From Sphingobacterium sp. (GTDB lineage Bacteria > Bacteroidota > Bacteroidia > Sphingobacteriales > Sphingobacteriaceae), in NCBI GenBank assembly GCA_031277685.1, contig JAITLV010000056.1, positions 41,923 through 105,922 of the forward strand: a DNA stretch of 64,000 nucleotides, written 5' to 3'. Below the pieces are notes generated by a model that saw only the letters and a list, made by a program, of their open reading frames with translations, searched no databases and was not told the origin of the DNA. This document shows positions 9,071-19,200 of this stretch, in pieces (position 1 is the stretch's first letter; every line of letters begins with the position of its first letter). Position numbers and translations under genes: made by a program.

Positions 9071-10219
9071 ATGGAACGTGCTATTGTACATATGGATCTG
9101 GATACATTCTTTGTATCCTGCGAAAGGCTTATCAACTCGGAGCTGAACGGTATTCCTTTAATTATTGGAGGTGGTGATAGAGGTGTTGTTTCCTCCTGTA
9201 GTTATGAAGCAAGAAAATTTGGGGTACGTTCGGCGATGCCGATGCGGATGGCATTGCGCTTATGTCCACAGGCAAGAGTTGTTAAAGGGGATATGGAATT
9301 GTATAGTAAAATGTCCCATACCGTTACTGAGGTTATTGAAGGAAATGCACCGGTAATGGAGAAATCAAGTATAGACGAATTCTATCTTGATCTTACGGGT
9401 ATGGACAAATTTTTTGGTGCTTATAAGTGGACGAATGAACTTGGTGCAAAAATTGAAAAGGAGACAGGATTGCCAATTAGCTATGCATTATCGATCAATA
9501 AAACGGTTAGCAAAATTGGAACCGGAGAGTCGAAGCCACATGGACATCAGGAGATCCCGTCCATAGGGGTGCATTCATTTCTTAATCCGTTACCTATAAA
9601 AAAGATGCCCGGTGTTGGAGATGCTACATTTCGACTTTTATCCCGTGTTGGAATAAGAACCATAGGAACGCTCTCGGAAATGCCTGTGGATGTATTGCAG
9701 CAGATGATCGGAAAGAATGGTACTGATCTTTGGCGAAAAGCAAACGGAAACGATGACTCACCTGTAGTTCCATATTCTGAGCGCAAATCAATCGGAAAGG
9801 AAAGAACATTCAGCAGTGATACAATGGATATTAAAGAAGTAAAAGGTGTAATTGCTGGAATGGCAGAACAATTGGCCCATCAACTCCGTCAGGAGAAATG
9901 GCTCACCTCAACTGTGGTGATTAAAATAAGATATTCAAACTTTGATACAGAGACCAAGCAATGTCGCGTAAGCTACACTTCAGCGGATCACACATTGGGC
10001 AGAGTAGCGTTGGAACTTTTTGACAAGGTTTATTCCCGTCGGATGCGCTTACGTTTGGTAGGTTTACGTTTTACTGATCTTGTCCATGGTTGTTACCAGA
10101 TGAATTTATTTGAAGACTCTTCTGAACTGATCAATCTGTATCAGGCAATGGACAACATTAAGACCCGTTTTGGAAATGATGCGGTTGGCAGGGCTGTTGG
10201 GTTTAATTTTCCACGATAA
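9071..10219 (+). CDS. dinB: Y-family translesion DNA polymerase (DinB/Pol IV type)
   Basis: A complete 382-residue Y-family polymerase that copies past damaged bases with low fidelity. The palm metal ligands are present: D9 in HMDLDTF and the D-E pair near 102-103 in SSIDEFYLD. A helix-hairpin-helix segment follows (KKMPGVGDATFRLLSRVG, about 178-195), then a little-finger domain. A short C-terminal MNLFED segment resembles a clamp-binding motif. It is divergent from the S24 regulator and is followed immediately by a DnaE-type polymerase. This makes a cassette analogous to imuB-dnaE2, although here the Y-family protein keeps its catalytic residues, unlike classical ImuB. Confidence 0.92.
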   Translation: MERAIVHMDLDTFFVSCERLINSELNGIPLIIGGGDRGVVSSCSYEARKFGVRSAMPMRMALRLCPQARVVKGDMELYSKMSHTVTEVIEGNAPVMEKSSIDEFYLDLTGMDKFFGAYKWTNELGAKIEKETGLPISYALSINKTVSKIGTGESKPHGHQEIPSIGVHSFLNPLPIKKMPGVGDATFRLLSRVGIRTIGTLSEMPVDVLQQMIGKNGTDLWRKANGNDDSPVVPYSERKSIGKERTFSSDTMDIKEVKGVIAGMAEQLAHQLRQEKWLTSTVVIKIRYSNFDTETKQCRVSYTSADHTLGRVALELFDKVYSRRMRLRLVGLRFTDLVHGCYQMNLFEDSSELINLYQAMDNIKTRFGNDAVGRAVGFNFPR

Positions 10220-10229
10220 ATGCACAAGT

Positions 10230-13200
10230 ATGTATTTAAACTGTCGTTCATATCATAGTTTACGCTATGGAACACTATCCATAGATGATCTCATTTCTCA
10301 GGCGTCAGCTCTAGGGATCAATGAACTTGTACTTACTGATATTAATACCATTACAGGAGTGTATGAATTCAAGAGTAGGTGTGAAGCAAAAGGAATTAAG
10401 CCTATTGCAGGTATCGAAGTTAGAAAAGGTAGCAGTTTGCTGTATATCTGTATTGCCAAAGAGTTTGAAGGACTGGGAGAGGTAAACAAAATTTTAACAG
10501 CTTACAATTGTGAAGGCATTGAGCTTCCCCAACGACCAACTTTGCCAACCAATTTTGTGATCTATCCGCTGAGCAATATCCCGGAACAGCTTAATGACAA
10601 TGAATTTATCGGTATCCGTGAAGAGCAATTAAATCTCTTGATCCGGCCGGAATTTAAAAAGCTGATACCTAAAATGGTTGTTTTACAGCCGATAACATTC
10701 AGTACAAAGAAGGAATATAATCTGCACCGTATTCTACGGTCAATTGATAACAACGTATTGCTCTCCAAGCTCTCAGAAAATGAAGTTTGTGGTAAATCTG
10801 AATATTTTCGATCCCCTCAGACTATTCTTGATTGTTATCAGCATTATCCAGAGATAATAGAAAATACAATGGAAATGCTTTCCCAATGTAGTTTTGAATT
10901 TGAATTCTCTACACCACGGAACAAGAAACATTATACAGGTACAAAGGTAGATGATCTGAAGCTGTTGACCCGATTGGCTTATGCAGGACTGGAAAGAAGA
11001 TACGGTAGAATGCATGAACAGGCGACAAAGAGAGTTGAAAAGGAATTGAAAGTTATTGATGAACTCAATTTCAGTGGGTATTTTCTGATTACATGGGATA
11101 TCATACGTTATAGTAATAGCATGGGCTTTATGCATGTTGGGCGCGGGAGCGGAGCCAATAGTATTGTTGCATATTGTTTGGGTATAACAGACATCTGTCC
11201 ACTAGAACTTGATCTGTACTTTGAGCGGTTCTTGAATTTGAACAGAAAAAGTCCGCCGGATTTTGACATCGACTGGTCCTGGCAGGAAAGGGATATCATT
11301 CTCGATTATATATTCAATCGGTATGGAAAAGAGTATGTTGCATTTTGTGGAACGAATGTAGAATTCAAATATAAGTCGATTATTCGAGAGGTTGGGAAGG
11401 CTTTTGGACTTCCGAAAGAAGAACTTGACGAATTAAGTAAATATCCAGAGCGGGTATTTCAGGATGAGGTTGTTCAGCGGGTACAGAAATATGGAAAGTT
11501 ATTGGAAAAATTTCCGAACCAACGCAGCATGCATGCCTGTGGTATATTGATTTCTGAGGAACCCCTGACAAACTTCACAGCACTGGAAATGCCACCGAAA
11601 GGTTTCCCGATCGTGCAGTGGGATATGCATACGGCGGAGGATTTGGGATTTGAGAAATTTGATATCCTCTCGCAACGGGGTTTAGGAACAATCAATGATA
11701 CCATAAAACTCATTGAGGAAAAGAGAGGGATTACAGTTAATATCAAAGATACCAACATTTCCAAAGACGAAGAACTCTGTAATGAGTACTTAGCTCAAGG
11801 GCATACAATAGGTTGCTTTTACATTGAAAGTCCCGCGATGCGTGGATTGTTACGGAGACTGAAATGTGATAATTATAAAGTGTTGGTTGCTGCATCTTCC
11901 ATTATCAGACCCGGAGTTGCTCAATCCGGTATGATGAGAGAGTATATCTTCAGACATAACAATCCGAATCAATTTGAATATTTCCATAAAGTATTCGAGG
12001 AACAGCTAGGGGAGACCTATGGCATTATGGTGTTTCAAGAGGATGTGATCAAGATTGCCCTTCACTATGGGGGACTGGAAGCGGCAGATGGTGATATCCT
12101 GCGAAGAGCTATGAGCGGAAAAGGAAGGTCACTGAGTGCACTTCAAAAAGTTAAAGATCATTTTTTTGCATCTTGCAGGGAGAAAGGGCACCCCGAGGAG
12201 CTGAGCAGGGAAATTTATAGACAGATAGAATCATTTGCAGGCTATTCGTTCTGTAAAGCCCACTCGGCTTCCTATGCTGTGGAAAGCTATCAATCCCTTT
12301 ATCTAAAAGTCTATTATCCGTTGGAATTCATGGTATCGGCGATAAATAATATGGGAGGTTTCTATCGCACAGAAGTCTATGTGCATGAGGCCAGGATGTC
12401 CGGTGGCGAGATAAAGAATCCCTGTGTTAACAAAAGCGAATATGTGACAACTATATTTGACAAAGATATTTATTTAGGGTTGATGCTCCTTGAAAAAGTC
12501 GAATCAAAATTAGCCAAGGAAATACCAGAGGAGAGAAGAAGAAACGGCGATTACAAATCTTTAGAAGATTTTATAAAGCGGGTTCCAATCGGGATTGAAA
12601 CATTGCAGATTTTGATCTTCATTGGAGCTTTCCGTTTTAAAGCTATCCCGAAAAATGAGCTTCTTTTGAAGGCGAGAATACTTTTAGGAGATTTTAAACC
12701 GGAACACAGATTTCAGCAGCTTTTTGAGGAACCTGTGAAGGAATTCAAATTCCCGGAATTGAAGCGTAATGTTTTTGAAGATGCTTTTGATGAGATTGAG
12801 ATTTTGAGCTTTCCCGTATCTTGTACACCTTTTGATCTGCTGCAGACAAAGTATCGGGGTACTGTTATGGCAAAAGATCTTACTGATCATCACAAACGGG
12901 AAGTGAAGATGCTTGCTTATCTGATTTCGAGAAAACATGTGCCTACAAAAAAAGGAACAATGTATTTTGGAACTTGGATCGATGTTGAAGGAAACTATTT
13001 TGACACTGCACATTTTCCTGACAGCCTTGAAAGATACCCTTTTCAAGGAGGGGGATGCTATCTGCTATTGGGGATTGTGGAGGTAGATTTTCATTTTCCT
13101 ACAATTACCATTACTAAAATGGCGAAGATGCCGTTCATCCCAGATCCACGCTATTCACATGATGAAGAAAAGAAGTACGAGGCACAACAACGCATCAAGG

Positions 13201-13280
13201 AAGATGTCAGCATGACCTTCCGGGCTCCATATCCACAGGAACATGAGATTGGATTGCCTCGAAAAATACGTTTACCATAA
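10230..13280 (+). CDS. dnaE2: DnaE-type DNA polymerase III alpha subunit, error-prone (DnaE2-like)
   Basis: About 1016 residues from the ATG at 10230, whose sequence MYLNCRSYHS begins like the PHP domain of DnaE proteins. An upstream in-frame ATG at 10170 lies inside the polymerase gene before it and is less likely. The catalytic palm is intact: PPDFDIDW near 342-349 supplies two aspartates and FEKFDILS the third. A helix-hairpin-helix and OB-like C-terminal region follow. The first PHP metal motif is degraded (NCRSYHS where active enzymes have His-x-His spacing), so proofreading by this domain is unlikely. It starts 10 bp after the Y-family stop and probably works with it in damage-induced mutagenesis. 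Confidence 0.9.
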   Translation: MYLNCRSYHSLRYGTLSIDDLISQASALGINELVLTDINTITGVYEFKSRCEAKGIKPIAGIEVRKGSSLLYICIAKEFEGLGEVNKILTAYNCEGIELPQRPTLPTNFVIYPLSNIPEQLNDNEFIGIREEQLNLLIRPEFKKLIPKMVVLQPITFSTKKEYNLHRILRSIDNNVLLSKLSENEVCGKSEYFRSPQTILDCYQHYPEIIENTMEMLSQCSFEFEFSTPRNKKHYTGTKVDDLKLLTRLAYAGLERRYGRMHEQATKRVEKELKVIDELNFSGYFLITWDIIRYSNSMGFMHVGRGSGANSIVAYCLGITDICPLELDLYFERFLNLNRKSPPDFDIDWSWQERDIILDYIFNRYGKEYVAFCGTNVEFKYKSIIREVGKAFGLPKEELDELSKYPERVFQDEVVQRVQKYGKLLEKFPNQRSMHACGILISEEPLTNFTALEMPPKGFPIVQWDMHTAEDLGFEKFDILSQRGLGTINDTIKLIEEKRGITVNIKDTNISKDEELCNEYLAQGHTIGCFYIESPAMRGLLRRLKCDNYKVLVAASSIIRPGVAQSGMMREYIFRHNNPNQFEYFHKVFEEQLGETYGIMVFQEDVIKIALHYGGLEAADGDILRRAMSGKGRSLSALQKVKDHFFASCREKGHPEELSREIYRQIESFAGYSFCKAHSASYAVESYQSLYLKVYYPLEFMVSAINNMGGFYRTEVYVHEARMSGGEIKNPCVNKSEYVTTIFDKDIYLGLMLLEKVESKLAKEIPEERRRNGDYKSLEDFIKRVPIGIETLQILIFIGAFRFKAIPKNELLLKARILLGDFKPEHRFQQLFEEPVKEFKFPELKRNVFEDAFDEIEILSFPVSCTPFDLLQTKYRGTVMAKDLTDHHKREVKMLAYLISRKHVPTKKGTMYFGTWIDVEGNYFDTAHFPDSLERYPFQGGGCYLLLGIVEVDFHFPTITITKMAKMPFIPDPRYSHDEEKKYEAQQRIKEDVSMTFRAPYPQEHEIGLPRKIRLP

Positions 13281-13348
13281 TATTGTATTGTGAACTTTTG
13301 GTAAGGGTGGGTGACCGTTTAGATATTTTATGAAAGTAATCAATAGTT

Positions 13349-14137
13349 TTAATTATACTGATAACCAAGAATTGTTATTCCTTTTATTTTGACAACATTT
13401 TTGTTTCCACTGACTTCAGGAATTATCAATTTTTCGCAAATTAAATTGACGCGTAAATGAGTTGCTATTAAATGACGGTTACCTTTTGATAGACTGGAAT
13501 AATATGAGATTTTTACAAAGAAATATTTTTCATTTGTGTTGGTTGAAGAGATAAGGCAATCATTTAAACAACCACATATCTCAAAGTTTTTATTTGAGAT
13601 TTCTTTTGTTTCAGGATCAACAGAGAACTTTGAATATATGTAGTCCTGAAATTGATTTTGATATTCAGTCTTTGCAAGTGGAATTAAATATGGAATATAA
13701 TGTCTGTGGAAAACCTTTGTATTTGTGAAGTTTTTATCAGAGCAAAATTCAATAGTAATATTATAAGCGTTAGTTTTACCGATATTTATAACTGAAAAAT
13801 ATTGACTGCCTCTTTCTTCATTTTCATTAATGGGATCTACTATATTAATATCGCAATAATTTGATGTTGGATCGCAAGGTGAGGTCAATGTAATTACAGG
13901 GATTTCTGATTGCCATTTCTTATGATTTTCGCTTTTCTCATTTGATAATTTATCAACAATTAAACTTAAAAACGCTCCAATTGTTCCGCTTGCAACGAAA
14001 TAGTTTAACCAATCACTTAGCGCTAAAGACTTTAAGGTATAACCGTCTTTAAAAAAGCAATAGCATAATATTAAAATAAGTCCTAGTATAAAGGGGGTCA
14101 GAAATGAAATGATCCAAATATATTGTTGTCTTGTCAT
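13349..14137 (-). CDS. Membrane-anchored protein of unknown function
   Basis: I do not recognise this protein (262 residues from the ATG at 14137; an in-frame ATG at 14170 would add 11). Two N-terminal hydrophobic segments are clear, at about residues 7-28 and 38-57. A soluble beta-rich domain of about 190 residues follows. The second helix is followed by DKLSNEKSENHKKWQSE, a likely short stalk. The general shape (two helices plus soluble sensor-like domain) recurs among accessory proteins of unknown function. It converges on the DnaE gene and is divergent from the ECF sigma gene at 14335. No motif suggests an enzyme. Confidence 0.6.
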   Translation of the reverse strand: MTRQQYIWIISFLTPFILGLILILCYCFFKDGYTLKSLALSDWLNYFVASGTIGAFLSLIVDKLSNEKSENHKKWQSEIPVITLTSPCDPTSNYCDINIVDPINENEERGSQYFSVINIGKTNAYNITIEFCSDKNFTNTKVFHRHYIPYLIPLAKTEYQNQFQDYIYSKFSVDPETKEISNKNFEICGCLNDCLISSTNTNEKYFFVKISYYSSLSKGNRHLIATHLRVNLICEKLIIPEVSGNKNVVKIKGITILGYQYN

Positions 14138-14334
14138 GAATATTAGTTTAATAGTAAGGCTGTGAATCAATTTGTTCTATAAAATAGAACCACAATCAAA
14201 TATACATAATTTATATTGAGTAGGAACAGGATTTAATGATAGTTGAGATCTAGAGATATTGTATTATGTTATAATAATTCTTTAATCATCTTAAAATTAC
14301 TTAACTTTACTTATCTATTGCCAATAGCCCTATT

Positions 14335-14916
14335 ATGACACTCCATAATGTGATCGAAGAAAGGGCACTGCTTAAAGAGTTTATGAGCGGTGATAGAATT
14401 GCTTTTGAAAGAATTTTCCGTCTGTATAACGCTGCCCTCATATTTTTTGCAAACAGGTTACTGATCAATTTTGAGCAGATCGATCCGCAGGAAATCGTGA
14501 TGGATGTTTTTCTAAAACTTCACGATAAAAGAACAGACTTTACTACCTTATCCAATATCAAGGCATTTTTATATATTTCAGTAAAAAATAGCTGTCTGAA
14601 TGCCATTGAAAAAGAAAAAGTAAGGCTTAGGCGGTTTGATACCTACATTCTTGATTTTGATGAAGCCGAGCAAAATGTACTCAGCAAGATCGTACAGGCT
14701 GAGGTTCTACAGGAACTGTATGCAGCGATAGAGTTGCTCCCAGAACCGTACAGGATTGTCATGCAGAAAATTATTGACGGAAAATCTGCAAAGGAAATCT
14801 CTCAGGAGCTGGATATTCCGGTTAGCACAGTCAATACCCAAAAAGCCAGAGCCATTTCTCAACTAAAAAACAACCTTTCAGGTGCTGGAATCGCACTTTT
14901 GCTAATTTATTTCTAA
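14335..14916 (+). CDS. ECF RNA polymerase sigma factor
   Basis: A 193-residue ECF sigma factor. Region 2 spans about residues 20-90 (FERIFRLYNAALIFFANRLL, then PQEIVMDVFLKLHDKR). Region 4 spans about 130-182, with the helix-turn-helix SAKEISQELDIPVSTVNTQK. It is followed by FecR, SusC, SusD and TlpA genes on the same strand. That is the usual order for a surface-signalled nutrient or cofactor uptake locus of Bacteroidota. It is clearly different in sequence from the sigma factor at 3444, so the two loci are not a recent duplication. Confidence 0.92.
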   Translation: MTLHNVIEERALLKEFMSGDRIAFERIFRLYNAALIFFANRLLINFEQIDPQEIVMDVFLKLHDKRTDFTTLSNIKAFLYISVKNSCLNAIEKEKVRLRRFDTYILDFDEAEQNVLSKIVQAEVLQELYAAIELLPEPYRIVMQKIIDGKSAKEISQELDIPVSTVNTQKARAISQLKNNLSGAGIALLLIYF

Positions 14917-14978
14917 TTTTTTTTTATTTTTTTGAGACAAGCCCTACAACTTTCCGGTTTCTATAATAAAAGGAACCA

Positions 14979-16145
14979 ATGGAAGATCGCAAGCTTATCG
15001 AAGAATTAACAATTGTACCATTACTGACCAAATATATAAGGGGAGAGGGGCTGAGTGCATTAGAAAAGAAGACAATTGATACCTGGGTCCAACAAAGTAA
15101 CTCGAATAAGGCTCTTTTTGATGGGCTTCGGGATAAGGAACAGCTTGCTTCCGACCTAATCGAATTTCATACAATAGAATCAGGTACGGACAATAGAGTC
15201 AACCAATTGAATACTTTATTGGATAACCGAAAGTCTAATTCCCGTTGGAAAGGCTGGTTTACTGCCGCTGCGGTTTTACTTGCAATTTCCATTTCATCTT
15301 TACTGTATATATATTTTCAGTCCAATAACAACCTGTTAAAAACCATAACATCAGTAACAACAAAAGATATTGATCCGGGAAAGGATCAGGCTACCCTGAC
15401 TTTTGAAGATGGTAATACCATAGCGTTAAAAGGAGAACCGGTTAAAACGGATAATAATGGTACTTACTATGCAGACGGTACTTCCATAGCAAAAACTACC
15501 GTACAAAATACCACCCTTACCACACCTAGGAAAGGACAATATCAGATAACCTTACCAGATGGCACAAAAGTATGGCTGAATGCAGAATCGTCGCTAAAGT
15601 ATCCGACACAGTTTACAGAAAATGAAAGGGTAGTGGAACTGAAAGGAGAGGGATACTTTGAGGTGGCACATAATGCGAAAAAGCCTTTTATAGTCAACGC
15701 AAGAAATCAAAAGTTGAAAGTACTTGGAACCAAGTTCAATATCAGCTCCTATGAGAACGAAACTGCAATACAGACCACGCTTATCAGTGGCAAAGTTGAA
15801 CTTACCAATTCGCAGAACAATACACCGGTAATATTAAAGCCGGGACAACAGGGGAAACTTTTCTCACTATCTTCAATATATTTTGTCGATGATGTAGATA
15901 CTGAAGTCTTTACGGCATGGACAAGAAATGACTTCCAGTTCACCGGTATTCCGTTAAAAGAGGCCTTTAAGCAGCTTGAACGCTGGTATGATATTGATGT
16001 GGATTACAGTCAGGTACCAGCTATAACAGTAAGTGCAACGATCAGTAGAGAGAAGAAATTATCCAGTGTTCTATATGCATTGGAACAGATAACAAATTTA
16101 AAATTCGAGGTACAGAAAGGAAGGAGGCTTACCATCATAAAATAA
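14979..16145 (+). CDS. FecR-family anti-sigma regulator
   Basis: A 388-residue FecR protein. A cytoplasmic N-terminal part of about 85 residues binds the sigma factor in this family. One membrane helix (about 90-110, WFTAAAVLLAISISSLLYIY) is followed by a long periplasmic part. The FecR domain (about 180-280) holds LPDGTKVWLNAESSLKYP and GEGYFEVAHN. The C-terminal DUF4974 region covers about 318-386. It starts 62 bp after the sigma gene and precedes a receptor with an STN domain. It should relay ligand binding from that receptor to the sigma factor. Confidence 0.93.
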   Translation: MEDRKLIEELTIVPLLTKYIRGEGLSALEKKTIDTWVQQSNSNKALFDGLRDKEQLASDLIEFHTIESGTDNRVNQLNTLLDNRKSNSRWKGWFTAAAVLLAISISSLLYIYFQSNNNLLKTITSVTTKDIDPGKDQATLTFEDGNTIALKGEPVKTDNNGTYYADGTSIAKTTVQNTTLTTPRKGQYQITLPDGTKVWLNAESSLKYPTQFTENERVVELKGEGYFEVAHNAKKPFIVNARNQKLKVLGTKFNISSYENETAIQTTLISGKVELTNSQNNTPVILKPGQQGKLFSLSSIYFVDDVDTEVFTAWTRNDFQFTGIPLKEAFKQLERWYDIDVDYSQVPAITVSATISREKKLSSVLYALEQITNLKFEVQKGRRLTIIK

Positions 16146-16182
16146 ATAAATTTTACTGTTTCATATGTTGACCTGAAAGGAA

Positions 16183-16206
16183 GCCGGAGTGTTCGAGCAC
16201 TCCGGC
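16183..16206. other. Perfect 9-bp stem-loop between fecR and susC
   Basis: GCCGGAGTG and CACTCCGGC flank a six-base loop in the 120-bp gap between FecR and SusC genes. No T-run follows, so it is not a standard terminator. It may set different transcript levels for regulator and receptor. The equivalent gap of the first locus also holds a GC-rich hairpin at 2432. Confidence 0.55.
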
Positions 16207-16265
16207 AATCGGGTCTATATACAAAAGTTTTGAGCAACTAAATACAAAAAACCCTACACAAATCT

Positions 16266-19200
16266 ATGAAAAAAGATCATTTTTCCCACAGGGAAAACAT
16301 ACCCATCTCATTGGATATGTTATCTAGGAGAAATCTGCGTGGCATTGGCATAAAGAGCAGTCTGCTCTTTATGCTACTCGCCAGTGGTACAACAATCAAG
16401 GCACAAGGTATAAGCCTTTCCCTACAAAAAGCACCTCTGAAAACCGCAATTACGGAAATCCGTAAAGCCACAAAATATGATTTCGCTTACAATGACGAAC
16501 TGCTTAAAAAAGCAGGATCGGTCACTATTGATTTAAAGAATGCCACGTTAGAGGAGACATTACGAACGCTTTTCAATAATCAACCCATCGCATTTGAAAT
16601 CGCAGATGGCATCATTATCTTAAAGGAGCGGAAAACCAGCAATCAAAAGAATAATTCCAATTCAAAAAAAAAGGAAACGATAAAAGGGAAGATCGTCAAT
16701 CAACAAGGTACTCCACTAGCTGGTGCTACCATTCAGGTCAAGGGCAGCAGCTTTCTGACGAACTCCGATAATGACGGTAATTTTGAATTGCCTGTTGAGT
16801 TTTCAGATTCTGAACTGAAAATCACCTTTATTGGCTATACACCATTGGTTATATCTGCAAAGCAGATAGACCGTATCATATTGGCTACGAACAGCAATGT
16901 TATAGAAGAGGTTTCCGTTGTTGCCAGTGGTTATCAGAGTATTCCTAAAGAGCGTGCAACAGGTTCGTTTTCCAAAGTAGACAATGCTACTTTCAACAGG
17001 CAGGTATCTACGGATGTTATTAGCAGATTAAAGGGGATAGCGCCATCAATCCTGTTCGATGAACGCTCAGGATCTCCCAAGTTAACAATTAGGGGACAGG
17101 CAACGATCTTTGGGAATGACCAGCCATTGATCGTTGTTGACAATTTCCCTTATGAAGGAGACATCAACAATATTAACCCGAATGATATAGAAGACATAAA
17201 TATTTTGAAGGATGCAGCGGCAGCTTCGATCTGGGGGGTACGTGCTGGCAATGGTGTTATTGTGATTAAGACTAAAAAAGGACAATCAGACCAAGCTATG
17301 AATATAGGCTTTACTTCTAATGTTACGATAGGACAGAAACCTGATCTGAACTATATTCCACAAATCAAACCCACCGATTTTATTGACATCGAAAAAATGC
17401 TCTTTGAAAAAGGTTTTTACAACACAATTATCAGTAATACCGCTGCAAATAGACCCTATTCACCAGTTGTCAGCATCCTGAATGACCAAAAAAACGGAAA
17501 ACTCACCGAACAGGAGGCAATAGCCAAGATTGATGCACTTAGACAGTACGATCTGAGGGACGATATTAATAAGTACCTGTATCAAAATTCTATCAAGCAA
17601 CAATATGCCTTAAATTTTAATGGCGGCACAAAGAAGTATACCTATTATTTCTCAGCAGGATTTGATAAAAATAGAGATTCAGAGAAAGGAAACGGATTTA
17701 GCAGAGTAAGCTTGAACAGTAACCAAGTGTTCAGACCGATTGAACAACTAGAAATATCAACAGGATTAAGTTATAACCAGAATAATCAATCTACATCGAA
17801 TGTGATTTCCATGCTTAACAACATGGGAGCAGAATTAATGTATCCTTATGCGAGGCTTGTCGACAATAATGGTAATCCCGCTGTAGTTATTAGAGATCAT
17901 AGTATAGTATTAAAACAGCAAGCGCTAGGTGCGGGACTGCTCAACTGGGATTTTGTACCACTTGAAGAACTGGATTATCAGGATAATAAGTTTAAGCAAT
18001 CGGAGCTAAGACTTAATACAACAGCCAAATATACATTCTTACCATATTTATCTGCTGAAATTCGTTTCCAGTATGAGAATCAACAAGCCAGACGGCGGAA
18101 TTACTATAGTCAGGATAGTTATACAATGCGTGACCAAATTAATAGATATACAACATTTACGAATGGAGTAATGACTCGTAATATACCAGTGGGTGGCAGA
18201 TTAGATAATACAAACTCTGAACTCAGTGCGCTAAATGGGCGCTTCCAGCTAAATTACGATCAGAAATGGAATAAACATCAGGTAAATGCTATTGCCGGAT
18301 TTGAGGTAAGGGAAACAAAAAGCAGCGGTATTAGTTCTCGACAATACGGGTTTGATCCTAATGTTGGATCAAGTATTATTGTTGATTACCTCACGCGTTT
18401 TCCGCAATATGGTAAAGGCGGAACTGCTCTGATTCCAAATAATGATAACTATTCAGGTACAGTTGACCGGATACGTTCATATTATGTGAATGCGGCTTAT
18501 AATTATAATCTCCGTTATGTACTCTCTGCCAGTGCCCGCATAGATCAATCGAATTTATTTGGGGTAAGAACTAATCAGAAATCTGTACCGTTATGGTCTA
18601 CAGGATTGAAATGGAATGTTAGTAAAGAAGATTTTTATAACCTGGAATGGTTGCCAGAATTTAGTGTACGATCCACCTACGGATATAGCGGTAATATTGA
18701 CCGTACTACAACAGCCTATACTACGGCGCGACTATCCAGAAATAGTTATAACAGCTTACCGAACGCAGATCTAGTTAGTCCACCTAACAAAGATCTACGC
18801 TGGGAAAAGAATAGAATGTTTAATGTTGGAATAGATTTCTCTTCCAAGAATTCCAGATTGACGGGTAGTATTGAGGTTTTTAATCGTAAAGGGATTGATT
18901 TGATTGGAAATGGTGATATTGACCCTACTACAGGTTTTACATCATTTAGGGGGAATGTAGCTGATATGAAAGGGAAGGGATGGGATATCGAATTGAATTC
19001 CATTAACATACAAAAGAATAATTTTAGTTGGAAAACCACGGCAACTTTTTCTTATGCAAAAGATGAGATTCTAAAATATAAGAGATCAACAACCATAACA
19101 AATTTTGTGACCGACAATAGTATTTATCGGGGAACTTCACAGTATAATCCTGTTGTTGGGCGGCCGTTATTTAGTATATATAGTTACCCGTGGGCAGGTT

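Noticed and set aside
10170..10229. Upstream start for the DnaE-type polymerase
   Set aside because: The extra 20 residues would lie inside the Y-family gene and match no DnaE N-terminus, whereas 10230 begins the PHP domain.
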